Source: Shewanella sp. GD04112
Lineage (GTDB): Bacteria > Pseudomonadota > Gammaproteobacteria > Enterobacterales > Shewanellaceae
NCBI RefSeq assembly: GCF_029835735.1
Contig: NZ_JAOEAL010000001.1
Span: forward strand, 3,472,001 to 3,536,000
DNA length: 64,000 nt
Direction: 5' to 3'
Shown: piece by piece, positions 17,258 to 26,168 of the stretch
Numbering within the stretch: position 1 is the first letter of the stretch
Layout: the number at the start of each line of letters is the position of its first letter
Position numbers and translations under genes: made by a program
Notes under the pieces: model-generated
Told to the model about the DNA's origin: nothing
Database searches by the model: none
What the model saw: only the letters and a program-made list of their open reading frames with translations

Positions 17258-18368
17258 AGGCGAAGACTTTTGGCTCATAGTAATTAACAGGATCGCCGTC
17301 CACTTCGGCATAGGGATAACCAAAATTGTTCAGTGGAGTCTGCTCCGCCACGGGGAATAAGTCAAAGTCACGGCCGTAGTTAAAGCCAACCCAATTCATT
17401 TCCCAGTTACCAAACAGGTAATCATTCACCGCTTGTACCGCAGGATCGCTATGCTCCTTCTTCTCAGTGAGGCGCATTTTAGTCACATCCGCAGGGTCGG
17501 CGGGTAACCAACCATAACCCGCTAAGTAGAACATGGCACGGCAATGTTGACCACCCGTCACATCGGCAAAGCCCTTATCATCGGCACTACCAAAGGCTTT
17601 TTTGGAATAATGGCCCATTTTGATGGCTTGGCCTAAACGAATACCAAACATTTCACGGGCAGGCACACCGACAGCGCGCATCAGCGCCACAAATACTGAG
17701 TTGATATCGGTACACTTACCGCCGAGTTTGCCACTTTCAAGAATGGCGGCCACATCGCCACTGCCACAACCTATGACATCGTTATCACGATACATGTTGG
17801 CGCTCACCCAGTTGTAAATTAACTGTGCTTGCTTGAGCGGCTCGGTTTCTTTGCCCACAATCTTATCCGCCGTTTGCTTCACAATACCGTCTACAGGCAT
17901 ATGCTTGGTTGGCTTAAGATAAATGGCGACGTCGGCAGGATACTCAGGCTTAGCTGGCGCACGGTAATGGGCTAACTCGCCACTTTTAACGGGTTCCCAA
18001 TCTTGGGTTTCTATCACTAATTCTAGCGTTAGGGTCATCTTGCCCTTGGCATCGGGCCAAGTGGCAAACAGGGTTTTAGCGCCATAATGGTTATTGGCAC
18101 TGATGTAGGCATCTTGATAAGTCCCACTAAAGTTAAGTTTTTCAACCTGCTGGAAAGCCGTGTTTTCGGGGAGTGGCACCCATAACTTCACCACGCCCGC
18201 AGAACCTTCTGGCGCGACGAGCTGATAGGTATTGGTTAAGGTAAAACAGCGGCGACCACAGGTTTTATCGGCCACCGCATGGGCTTGCGTCGACGCCGCC
18301 AACACTGGCATCACGGTTCCTGCCGCCGACAGAATGGCTGCACCCTTTAAAAAATCACGTCTTTGCAT
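17229..18368 (-). CDS. Tat-exported transglutaminase-like protein
   Basis: A 379-residue protein with a twin-arginine signal (QRRDFLKGAA, cleavage near residue 31) and a transglutaminase/protease-like core. The catalytic triad is readable: Cys219 in GGKCTDIN, His275 in GGQHCRAMF and Asp291 in LPADPADV. Such proteins may act as cysteine peptidases or amide-bond enzymes; the substrate is unknown. Two more cysteines (CGRRC, residues 37 and 41) follow the signal and could be a disulfide or metal site. It is the first gene of an operon with MerT-like and MerP-like genes, with overlapping stops and starts. The ATG has AAGGAAT upstream. Tat export suggests that it folds, perhaps with a cofactor, before export. 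Confidence 0.87.
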   Translation of the reverse strand: MQRRDFLKGAAILSAAGTVMPVLAASTQAHAVADKTCGRRCFTLTNTYQLVAPEGSAGVVKLWVPLPENTAFQQVEKLNFSGTYQDAYISANNHYGAKTLFATWPDAKGKMTLTLELVIETQDWEPVKSGELAHYRAPAKPEYPADVAIYLKPTKHMPVDGIVKQTADKIVGKETEPLKQAQLIYNWVSANMYRDNDVIGCGSGDVAAILESGKLGGKCTDINSVFVALMRAVGVPAREMFGIRLGQAIKMGHYSKKAFGSADDKGFADVTGGQHCRAMFYLAGYGWLPADPADVTKMRLTEKKEHSDPAVQAVNDYLFGNWEMNWVGFNYGRDFDLFPVAEQTPLNNFGYPYAEVDGDPVNYYEPKVFAYDYKSSEQR

Positions 18369-18616
18369 TAGGCATTCCTTAGTTTGATAAGCATTAGAAA
18401 AAAAGATACCACTAAAGTAGTTGCCAAGGATTATAGAAAGTTATCGATCGGGCACAATCACCAAATTTCATCCAGCGCGAACAGCATGACAAAAACCACT
18501 ACCAGCGCACAGAGTCACCCATTGCCAAGGGGACGACTAAGACAATTTGTCCCAATCACAGACAAAAAAACAGGCACAGCACAACTGCCATACCTGTTTG
18601 TAAAGGAGGTAAATCA

Positions 18617-19888
18617 TTAACTAAAGGCAAGCAGAGGAGAGACGCATAACAGTAAGCCGGTGACGATAATGATATACAGCGACACCCCTTTATATTTATG
18701 CAGCGCAGGCACTTGATAGACCAAATAGGCCGGGATCAAACATCCCACTAAACCGAAGATTGGACTACAGATAGAGGTAAAACTCAGCACAGGGGCATTT
18801 AATACAATCGCCCCCCACGACAGTAAAATAGTAAAGATCATGATGCCGTAACCCACTAACGACTTATTGATCCGCTCCTCGGGCATCACTCGGCGCAGCA
18901 TATTCATGGTCAATCCCTGACACGCCTCTCTAAACCCTAAATACACACCAAAATATGCCGTCATTACCGCAAAGATATTTAAGGTCAGGCTAAGCAGTTT
19001 TAAGGTTTGTCCTGGCATGCCTTGAGCCACCATGGCTAAAGCGGAGATATTTTCATGGGAAGCGCGCACCGCCTGCTCATGTCCCATGGCTAAGGTAAAA
19101 GACACAGCGTAGAAAAACACCACCACAAACAACACCCCAAAGGCAATGTTCATCGCACGCATCGCCTTAAAGCGGGCAACGGCAAGGGATTTTTCCCGCG
19201 AGCGGTAAGAGATCACCATAGGGCTTAAACTTTGGATAAATAGAATCGATGTCAGCGTAAAGGGCAACATCACAATTGCATCCTTTAGCCAATCGTCGGC
19301 GCTGGGTACGCTACCGATATTATTGATATCCCACTTATCGACCATCATCAGCCCGAGTACCGCCACCACACCAAGCTTGGTCAGCACCATAAAGGTGGAG
19401 ATCTTAAATAACAGGTTTTCACCACGGGAGGCCAATGCGACTAAACCGCAGATCAGCGCTAGGCCATAGAAGGGATTTTCAGATAACAATGACGTAGTCG
19501 CGCCAAAGCTTTGTAAAAAGGAGGCGCTATCATTGGTGATGGCCGTGGAATACACAAATACCCAAATCACCAACATAATGAAGTACAAGCCGCCGAGTAA
19601 GATGCCCCAGTTTTTGCCCAGATACCCCGAAATCACACTCGGATAATCCTTACATTCAGGCGACTCGGCCAAGGTATTGATAAATAATCGCTGAAACAAA
19701 TACATGGCAGGATAACCAATCACGCTGGAGAGCAAAAATACCCACAAGCCCATCAACCCCACCTGCACTGGCAAAAATACGATCCCGGCGCCAATCGCCA
19801 TGCCAATACTCATAATGATCCAGCCCCAATCCGTACTGTCGAAGCGAGTATCCTCTTTCCATTGTGCCGCCGTTAGCCTTGCATCCAT
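18617..19888 (-). CDS. HAAAP-family amino-acid permease (SdaC/CyuP-like)
   Basis: Inner-membrane proton or sodium symporter of the hydroxy/aromatic amino-acid permease family, 423 residues, 11 helices. The first helix holds the family's GWIIMSIGMAIGAGIVFLP segment. It lies divergent from ridA-cyuA, and E. coli pairs a similar transporter (CyuP, formerly YhaO) with cysteine desulfidase CyuA, so uptake of cysteine or serine is the likely role. The ATG follows AGGATGAGAT. The 255-base spacer it shares with ridA contains an inverted repeat that could be a shared operator. Confidence 0.88.
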   Translation of the reverse strand: MDARLTAAQWKEDTRFDSTDWGWIIMSIGMAIGAGIVFLPVQVGLMGLWVFLLSSVIGYPAMYLFQRLFINTLAESPECKDYPSVISGYLGKNWGILLGGLYFIMLVIWVFVYSTAITNDSASFLQSFGATTSLLSENPFYGLALICGLVALASRGENLLFKISTFMVLTKLGVVAVLGLMMVDKWDINNIGSVPSADDWLKDAIVMLPFTLTSILFIQSLSPMVISYRSREKSLAVARFKAMRAMNIAFGVLFVVVFFYAVSFTLAMGHEQAVRASHENISALAMVAQGMPGQTLKLLSLTLNIFAVMTAYFGVYLGFREACQGLTMNMLRRVMPEERINKSLVGYGIMIFTILLSWGAIVLNAPVLSFTSICSPIFGLVGCLIPAYLVYQVPALHKYKGVSLYIIIVTGLLLCVSPLLAFS

Positions 19889-20080
19889 ATCTCATCCTAA
19901 CCGAGTTGATGTTAATTTTTGCAAATATATTTGAACAAAACAAACTCAGCAAACAAAATACTCAACTTTTGTTGAACAAAGTGCCATCGCTCACAATTCA
20001 GCCCAAAACCCGCCGAAAGACGCATAAACTCGTCTTTACGGCATGAAACATTAAAAAATAATTGCAACCAAACCAAAATA

Positions 20081-20096
20081 TGCAAATAATATTGCA
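20081..20096. promoter_or_regulatory. Putative operator, inverted repeat TGCAA-N6-TTGCA
   Basis: TGCAA (20081-20085), six bases, TTGCA (20092-20096), placed 48 bases before the ridA start. A related sequence TTTGCAAATATATTTGAAC lies near 19918-19936, upstream of the permease gene. Two sites flanking a divergent promoter region suit a shared regulator, perhaps the YheO-type protein downstream. This is pattern only. Confidence 0.4.
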
Positions 20097-20143
20097 CATA
20101 GAATTTCGATAGCATTCAATTTTATTTGCAGATTGGAGAGATA

Positions 20144-20527
20144 ATGAAAAGCATCATTCATGCAGAACGTGCCCCAGCCGCGATTGGCCCTTATTCCCAC
20201 GGCACCAGTTATGGCAACCTGATTTTTACCTCTGGGCAACTACCTGTATGTAAAGAGAAAGGCGGCGTTGTCGATGGCGGGATCAGCGAACAATCTGTGC
20301 AATGCCTTGAGAATCTGAAATACGTGATTGAAGCCGGTGGTGGCAGCCTAGAAACCGTGCTTAAAACCACCTGTTACTTGAGTGAGATCAGTGACTTTGC
20401 CGCCTTTAATGAAGTCTATAAAACCTATTTCAAAACCGACTGCCCTGCCCGCAGCTGTTTTGCGGTAAAAGATCTTCCACTGGGTGTCAAAGTGGAAGTA
20501 GAAGCCATCGCCCACGTTCACGCATAA
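20144..20527 (+). CDS. ridA: RidA-family enamine/imine deaminase
   Basis: Hydrolyses reactive 2-aminoacrylate and related enamines/imines to ketoacids and ammonia in the cytoplasm. The 127-residue protein has the YjgF/RidA signature GPYSHG near the N-terminus, GQLPV, the LETVLKTTCYLSEISDFAAFNEVY helix region, and CPARSCFAV, which holds the catalytic arginine. The ATG at 20144 has GGAGAGATA upstream; the in-frame upstream ATG at 20126 has none. Placement just before a cysteine desulfidase, an enzyme that makes aminoacrylate, fits a protective role. Confidence 0.94.
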   Translation: MKSIIHAERAPAAIGPYSHGTSYGNLIFTSGQLPVCKEKGGVVDGGISEQSVQCLENLKYVIEAGGGSLETVLKTTCYLSEISDFAAFNEVYKTYFKTDCPARSCFAVKDLPLGVKVEVEAIAHVHA

Positions 20528-20547
20528 ATTGGTAAGGTTGTAGCCCG

Positions 20548-21822
20548 ATGAAACCTCTATGGCAGCAATACATTCAGATCATTAACCAAGTGGTTAAACC
20601 CGCCTTAGGCTGTACCGAGCCGATTGCCGCGGCCTATGCGGCGGCCGTAGCACGCACCTTATTACCGGTAGAACCCGAGTCAATTGCGGTGCAAGTTTCT
20701 GATAACTTATATAAAAACTCGATGGGCGTTTATGTCCCAGGCACAGGTAAAATCGGTCTTGCTATCGCCGCAGCCGCAGGCGCGCTTGCAGGCAATGCCG
20801 ATGCGGGATTAGAAGTCTTGGCCAACGTGACACCTGAACAAGTGGCACAGGCGCAAACCCTTATCGATGCGGGTAAAGTGAAGGTTGAGCGTACCGAGAC
20901 CGACGAATTTATCTATTGCTGCGTGAGCTTAACCGCTGGCGAACAAGAAGCCATGGTAAAAATCTGCGGCGGCCATACCTTAATTGCCGAGAAGCGCTTA
21001 AATGGTGAGTTAGTCTTTACCGCCGATAGCGCCCAAGCCAAGGCCACAGGCTCAATTTGCGACGGCGTCGATATCAATATTGAATCGATTTACCGCTTCG
21101 CCCAAGAAGTGCCCTTCGAAGAAATCCAATTTATTCTTAAAGCCTCGGAATTAAATAGTAAATTATCCGATGAAGGCATGTCCAAACCCTATGGCTTGGA
21201 AGTCGGCCGTACCATGAAAAACGGCATTGCCGCTGGGATCATTGGTGAGGACTTACTCAATAAGATTGTGATGCTCACCGCGGCAGCTTCGGATGCGCGT
21301 ATGGGCGGTGCCAATCTGCCTGCCATGAGCAATTTAGGCAGTGGTAACCAAGGGATTGCCGCGACGATCCCTGTGGTGATCACCGCCCAGTGTTATAAAG
21401 TCAGCGAAGAGAAACTGGCTCGCGCGCTGATCATGAGCCACCTCGGGGCGATTTATATCAAGTCCCACTATCCACCGTTATCGGCATTCTGTGGCAATAC
21501 GGTCACCAGCGCCGCCGCCTCAATGGCCATGGTGTATTTAGCGGGCGGCAGTTTCGAGCAATCCTGCTTTGCGATTCAAAACGTCATCAGCGACAGCTCG
21601 GGCATGGTCTGTGATGGAGCCAAAGCCTCCTGCGCCATGAAGGTCAGTACCTCATCGAGTGCGGCGGTGCGCTCCTTCTTAATGGCGCTCAACAGCCAAA
21701 ACGTTTCGGGCCAAGGTATCATCGCCAAAGATGTTGAGAAAACCATTAAGAACATAGGCAAGATGGTACTCAATGGCATGTCATCTACGGATGTCACAAT
21801 CATTAACATCATGTCTGAATAA
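20548..21822 (+). CDS. cyuA: CyuA-type L-cysteine desulfidase (UPF0597)
   Basis: Fe-S enzyme of the serine-dehydratase alpha superfamily that breaks L-cysteine to pyruvate, ammonia and sulfide. The 424-residue protein has the UPF0597 features: GCTEPIAAAYAAA with Cys22, and the C-terminal SSGMVCDGAKASCAMKVS, whose cysteines with Cys22 would hold the cluster. Length is typical. It follows ridA by 20 bases and precedes the regulator by 41, making one transcription unit. The assignment as desulfidase follows E. coli CyuA (YhaM); a serine dehydratase activity is the alternative. Confidence 0.9.
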   Translation: MKPLWQQYIQIINQVVKPALGCTEPIAAAYAAAVARTLLPVEPESIAVQVSDNLYKNSMGVYVPGTGKIGLAIAAAAGALAGNADAGLEVLANVTPEQVAQAQTLIDAGKVKVERTETDEFIYCCVSLTAGEQEAMVKICGGHTLIAEKRLNGELVFTADSAQAKATGSICDGVDINIESIYRFAQEVPFEEIQFILKASELNSKLSDEGMSKPYGLEVGRTMKNGIAAGIIGEDLLNKIVMLTAAASDARMGGANLPAMSNLGSGNQGIAATIPVVITAQCYKVSEEKLARALIMSHLGAIYIKSHYPPLSAFCGNTVTSAAASMAMVYLAGGSFEQSCFAIQNVISDSSGMVCDGAKASCAMKVSTSSSAAVRSFLMALNSQNVSGQGIIAKDVEKTIKNIGKMVLNGMSSTDVTIINIMSE

Positions 21823-21863
21823 GACGGTTATTCCTGATAAGCTGCTGAAAAAGGCCGAATATT

Positions 21864-22544
21864 GTGAAATTGCAAGACTTAACCCAAAGCGATCTGGATA
21901 TACTCAAGTCCATCGAAAATATCGTCGATGGGATTGCCGCCATGTATGGCCAACATACAGAGGTCGTGCTGCACAGCTTAGATGCTAAGCACCCTTCTGT
22001 GATCAAAATTGCCAATGGTCATGTCACTGGCCGTGAGGTCGGTGCGCCCATCACGAACCTGGCCTTGCTTAAGCTCAAAACGGGTCAGGATATTTCCAAC
22101 TCTTACCTTACCAAGTGTGCCAACGGTAAGACATTACGTTCGATAACCACAGTGATCCGTAATCCTAAAAACCTGCCGATTGGGTTGCTGTGCATCAATA
22201 CCGATATGGATGCGCCGCTGCAATCTGTGCTGCGCACTATGATGCCAGAGCAGCTCCTCGGCAGCGAATTGACCAGTTCGCCCGAGGTGTTTGCGCGAAA
22301 TATTGATGAGGCGCTGCACAGCACTATCGATAGTGTTAACCACGAGGTGCGTGCGAATCTTGCGATTTCCCCTTCACAAAAGAGTCGTGAAATTGTCAAT
22401 CAACTCCATGAGTTAGGGATTTTCGAACTCAAGGATAGCGCCCAAGTGGCCGCCACGCGATTAGGGATTTCTGTGCATTCCATTTACCGCTATTTGCGTG
22501 AAATTAAAGCCAATCAGGCAGAAAGCGAGAAAAGCCTCGCTTAA
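21864..22544 (+). CDS. YheO-type transcriptional regulator (PAS-like plus HTH)
   Basis: A 226-residue DNA-binding protein of the YheO/DhaR-type family: an N-terminal PAS_6-like sensor (about 10-125, with GIAAMYGQHTEVVLHSLD and the block GLLCINTDMDAPL) and a C-terminal HTH_22 (about 165-215, ending GISVHSIYRYLREIK). The GTG start has AAAAAGG nine bases upstream. Last gene of the ridA-cyuA unit, followed by a strong terminator. It is likely the local regulator; E. coli instead uses an Lrp-like protein (CyuR) for this pathway, so this is a different control arrangement. Confidence 0.88.
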   Translation: MKLQDLTQSDLDILKSIENIVDGIAAMYGQHTEVVLHSLDAKHPSVIKIANGHVTGREVGAPITNLALLKLKTGQDISNSYLTKCANGKTLRSITTVIRNPKNLPIGLLCINTDMDAPLQSVLRTMMPEQLLGSELTSSPEVFARNIDEALHSTIDSVNHEVRANLAISPSQKSREIVNQLHELGIFELKDSAQVAATRLGISVHSIYRYLREIKANQAESEKSLA

Positions 22545-22550
22545 AAACAA

Positions 22551-22586
22551 AAGGGCTAAGATGTTCATCTTAGCCCTTTGTTTTTA
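22551..22586. terminator. Terminator after the cysteine-catabolism unit
   Basis: A 13-bp stem AAAGGGCTAAGAT / ATCTTAGCCCTTT with loop GTTC is followed by GTTTTT. It probably serves both converging genes. Confidence 0.88.
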
Positions 22587-22622
22587 TCCGCTTGCTAGCT
22601 TTAAATGGGATTGCTCATTAGC

Positions 22623-24221
22623 TTAGAGCACATTGCTCGTTCTACCTGTTACATCCCAAGCCTGTACCGTGCCATCGTCCATAAGGGCAATCACATCCAG
22701 TAAATTACTGCGAATATCGCGCATATGACTCAAATCAACGGCTTGCTTATCTAGCGTCACCGCGGGATCTTCCCGCATCCATACTGCAATCGAGCCATCT
22801 TGGCGTTTAACCGTAAAGCCTAACCCCGTAGGGAAAATATCCGTTGCTTGAGTAATGTCAGTTTTGGGGCCAGAGTGGCCATCAACCACAGTGCCATCCT
22901 GCTTTAAAAAGGCAAACTCACGTTCATAAGTCACCACTTTGCTTACCTGAGTGACCTCTTGATAACGCGGCTGGTTTTCTGCCAATTCCCATCCTTCCCA
23001 AGCGATAGCCGTATTATCCCTACGTAGCGCGACAAATCCTTCATCAATGGGATAAACCTTATGCACGCTTTGTAACTTATCCTTAAGGACTGTCGTATCA
23101 GCACCATGGTATTTACTGCCCCAAACGATAAGTTGACGACCTATGGTTAAGGCGGCAAACGCGTCATTATTGGCAAAAATATCAATCACTTTATTGGCGC
23201 GACTTGGACGAGATAAGCGAGCAGGAAATGGCACATCATACTCAGTTAACTCCCCTTCCCCCCACGCATAAATGCTGCCATCAGCCAGTAACGCCGCAAA
23301 GCCATTTTTAGAAGGAACAACTTTCACGGCAGGCGCAAGCTGGCTAAGCTTTGCCACTTGCTCACGGCCTTTTTGCTCCTCTCTTACCTTACCCCATGAC
23401 ACCAATCTGCCCGTCGCTGTCATCGCGGTAAAAGCATCATCATTAGCATAGAGTAGTTTCACATTGTTAAGCGCTGAGGCGACTTCGCGACTATCGCCAC
23501 CATAATTAGCCTGCCCCCATGTCACTACTGTTCCATCCCGTTTTAAGGCGGCAAAAGCCCGATAGTTAACAGATACAGACACGACGTTAGTCATCGCAGG
23601 CGCGGCGTGCTTACCAGAGCCTAGCTCGGCAGTTGATGCATCTTCAAAAGACCAACTGACGACACTTCCATCTTGCTTAATGGCGGCATAGAGCCCCTTA
23701 GCCGCAACAAAATCGCGCACATCATGCAGTACAGGTCTCACCCCTCGAGTCCAAGGCATAGTTTCATCGCCCATTCCCCAAGGGATCAGTTTGTGGTCAT
23801 GGGTTAACGCGGCAAAGCCGCAGGTATCCTCTGCCGCATACAGCTGTTTTACATTAAGTAGAGGCTCGGCGGCGTTATTGCTATCGCCACCACACTCGCC
23901 ATCACCCCATGTGACTACAGTACCGTCTCGTTTGAGCGCCGCAAATGCATTGAGATTGCTGTAGATTTGACTCACATCGGCTAATTCTGCAGGCATAGGG
24001 ATTTTGGACGAAGTCTCAGCAATCTCAGGGGTGTTTGGCTCATCAATCAAGACATTATTCGCGAAAGCGGGTGTTCTGTGAGCCTGAATAGTGTCAGAAA
24101 TTTGCAGCTTTAACTCTGGGGATATTTCAGAATCTTGCTTATCTATGATTAAGTTAACCACATGACCTAAGGCAAAAATGGCTAGCGCCACGCCAACCCA
24201 GGGGACCTGTTTTTTTTCCAC
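22623..24221 (-). CDS. Membrane-anchored RCC1-like beta-propeller protein
   Basis: A 532-residue protein with a short cytoplasmic start, one membrane helix (VPWVGVALAIFALGHVVNLII) and a large periplasmic region made of RCC1-like blades. Near-identical repeat units include FAALKRDGTVVTWG (twice), YAAIKQDGSVVSWS and FAALLADGSIYAWG. The start is set at GTG 24219-24221 because AAGGA lies seven bases upstream; the frame extends to 24353 but the extra residues look unnatural. The function is unknown; such repeats usually bind proteins. It is a single gene, convergent with the regulator and with a terminator upstream belonging to the DUF368 gene. Confidence 0.8.
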   Translation of the reverse strand: MEKKQVPWVGVALAIFALGHVVNLIIDKQDSEISPELKLQISDTIQAHRTPAFANNVLIDEPNTPEIAETSSKIPMPAELADVSQIYSNLNAFAALKRDGTVVTWGDGECGGDSNNAAEPLLNVKQLYAAEDTCGFAALTHDHKLIPWGMGDETMPWTRGVRPVLHDVRDFVAAKGLYAAIKQDGSVVSWSFEDASTAELGSGKHAAPAMTNVVSVSVNYRAFAALKRDGTVVTWGQANYGGDSREVASALNNVKLLYANDDAFTAMTATGRLVSWGKVREEQKGREQVAKLSQLAPAVKVVPSKNGFAALLADGSIYAWGEGELTEYDVPFPARLSRPSRANKVIDIFANNDAFAALTIGRQLIVWGSKYHGADTTVLKDKLQSVHKVYPIDEGFVALRRDNTAIAWEGWELAENQPRYQEVTQVSKVVTYEREFAFLKQDGTVVDGHSGPKTDITQATDIFPTGLGFTVKRQDGSIAVWMREDPAVTLDKQAVDLSHMRDIRSNLLDVIALMDDGTVQAWDVTGRTSNVL

Positions 24222-24370
24222 AACTATATCCTTATCGTAACTGCAAACTCTCACTGAGTTTAAACGGATGCACAACATCGACTGCTTGCACTCTGAGGCG
24301 CGATTGTAACTTAACGGACCAGCAAAATAACATTGCCCAAAAGTCGAGTACATTCCATCGGCCTTAAAAC

Positions 24371-24399
24371 ATAAAAGCAGCGAATATCGCTGCTTTTAT
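24371..24399 (-). terminator. Terminator of the DUF368 gene
   Basis: A 13-bp stem ATAAAAGCAGCGA / TCGCTGCTTTTAT with a 3-base loop lies just after the DUF368 stop (minus strand); GTTTTA follows. Confidence 0.8.
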
Positions 24400-24421
24400 T
24401 TATATCATCCACAGGATTGGC

Positions 24422-25336
24422 TTAATCCCGTTTGCCGACCTTCTCTAAACCCCAAACTAAGGCGATGGCCGCCAACATACACACAACAGCTAACATCAGC
24501 TGTGAAGGTTGGCCCGTCACTTGTTCAAAATTCAGCGGCGAAATATTTTGCTCCAATAACGGCACTTGTTCACCGTGGGAGTTAGTACGCCAGGTTAAGG
24601 TTTGTTTCCAAGGCCAAATTTTACCTAAGGTGCCGAGCATCAAGCCCGTGAGAAACACTACGGTCGCATCATGGTATTTACGCAGCAAGGCCGAAAGTAA
24701 ATGGCTAAAGCTTAAAATTCCCAGCAAAGCGCCAACGGCAAAACAGGCCAAGATATCGATTTGGATATTTTTTGCCGCCGCGAGTACCACTGGATATAAG
24801 CCGAGCAGCAATAAGATAAAACTGCCCGAAATCCCCGGTAATACCATGGCACAAATGGCAATCGCACCGCCGAAGAAAATATTTAAATAGCTGGCCTCGA
24901 CCGATACAGGGTTCAGTACAGTGATCACCCAAGCAGCCAGAACCCCTAAGGCAAATAATCCCAAACGCGCCAGCGTAAAACCACTCACCTGTTTAAGCAT
25001 GTGCACCACAGAGATGATGATGAGGCCAAAGAAGAATGACCAAATCGGAATGGGATGTGCCACCAGCAACCAAGAAATCAGTTTAGCGAAGGTAAAAATA
25101 CTGGTCAGGATGCCCGCTAATAGGCTCAGTAAAAATCCACCATTAATATGTTCAAACGCGCCTTTAATCCCCTGCGACTTAATCACGCCCCAAAGGGAAG
25201 GATTAATACGTTTAACGCTTTCGAGCAAGGTATCGAGAATACCGGTGATAAAGGCGATAGTGCCACCCGAAACCCCAGGCACCACATCGGCGGCCCCCAT
25301 GGCCATTCCCTTAAAATAGGTCAGCAAATATTTCAC
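24422..25336 (-). CDS. DUF368 membrane protein, undecaprenyl-phosphate translocase family (PopT-like)
   Basis: Polytopic inner-membrane protein of 304 residues with about eight helices. The N-terminus carries the family signature GMAMGAADVVPGVSGGTIAFITGI, and a second related block, MVLPGISGSFILLLLGLYP, lies in the middle, reflecting an internal repeat. DUF368 proteins (PopT) have been reported to return undecaprenyl phosphate across the membrane for cell-wall and glycan synthesis. The GTG start follows AAGGACTCACA. It is a single gene, divergent from the DUF4442 gene. Confidence 0.88.
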   Translation of the reverse strand: MKYLLTYFKGMAMGAADVVPGVSGGTIAFITGILDTLLESVKRINPSLWGVIKSQGIKGAFEHINGGFLLSLLAGILTSIFTFAKLISWLLVAHPIPIWSFFFGLIIISVVHMLKQVSGFTLARLGLFALGVLAAWVITVLNPVSVEASYLNIFFGGAIAICAMVLPGISGSFILLLLGLYPVVLAAAKNIQIDILACFAVGALLGILSFSHLLSALLRKYHDATVVFLTGLMLGTLGKIWPWKQTLTWRTNSHGEQVPLLEQNISPLNFEQVTGQPSQLMLAVVCMLAAIALVWGLEKVGKRD

Positions 25337-25574
25337 TGTGAGTCCTTGTAGTTAAATCATTATGACGTGTCATTGATGACAAATTTGTCGTGATTATACG
25401 GTGTTAGCGTAAAAACCGCGAAATGAAGTTTACTTAATTCGGCCGACTGGCATTTAATGTTATCCCAATGTTACACTCATCCGACCAGAAAGAAACAGGC
25501 ACGCCGCTAAGCATTAAAAAATATCAGCGGCCCAAGACTAACACCTTAAGTTTGCACTCCGATGAAGGATAACC

Positions 25575-26069
25575 ATGAGCCCTAACGCACAAACCCCAAA
25601 CGCTAAGCCCAATAAGGTTCTCGCGCTCTACCATAAAACCCAAGGCTTACCCTTTGGCCAAAAAATCTTCTCCATCATGGTATCACGCATGGCGCCTTAT
25701 TTTGGCACCATCAAACCACTGATCACTGAATTACGCCTTAACCGCTGCGCTTGTCTGATTAAAAAACGTCATGCCGTTCATAACCATATAAAAACCGTGC
25801 ATGTTATCGCCATCTGTAACGGCTTAGAAATGGCGATGGGCGTGATGGCCGAAGCATCGATTCCGGCTCACCTGCGTTGGATCCCTAAGGGCATGAGCCT
25901 AGATTACACCGCCAAGGCGGGCAGTGATATTTTATGTGTTGCTGAAGTCACGCCAGAGCAGTGGACGCCCGGCGATATGTTGGTGCCCGTTACCGCCTAC
26001 GACACCCAAGGTGTTGTGGTCGTGAAGGGGCATATCAAGTTATGGATTTCAGAAAAGCCGCAGAAGTAA
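25575..26069 (+). CDS. DUF4442 hotdog-fold protein, thioesterase-like
   Basis: Cytoplasmic protein of 164 residues with the hotdog fold typical of acyl-CoA thioesterase-like DUF4442 proteins (segments TVHVIAICNGLEMAMGVMAEA and IPKGMSLDYTAKAGSD). A specific substrate is not known. The ATG has AAGGATAACC upstream. It lies 99 bases before the cytosine deaminase gene, with no clear terminator between them. Confidence 0.8.
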   Translation: MSPNAQTPNAKPNKVLALYHKTQGLPFGQKIFSIMVSRMAPYFGTIKPLITELRLNRCACLIKKRHAVHNHIKTVHVIAICNGLEMAMGVMAEASIPAHLRWIPKGMSLDYTAKAGSDILCVAEVTPEQWTPGDMLVPVTAYDTQGVVVVKGHIKLWISEKPQK

Positions 26070-26168
26070 GCCAAGCTTAATCATCAATCGAAATCACCAC
26101 TTAGGTTGTCTTGCTCAACGCTTGCAGGCTGCTATGCTAAGCCAAACAACCTAAGACAGGGGATCGAA

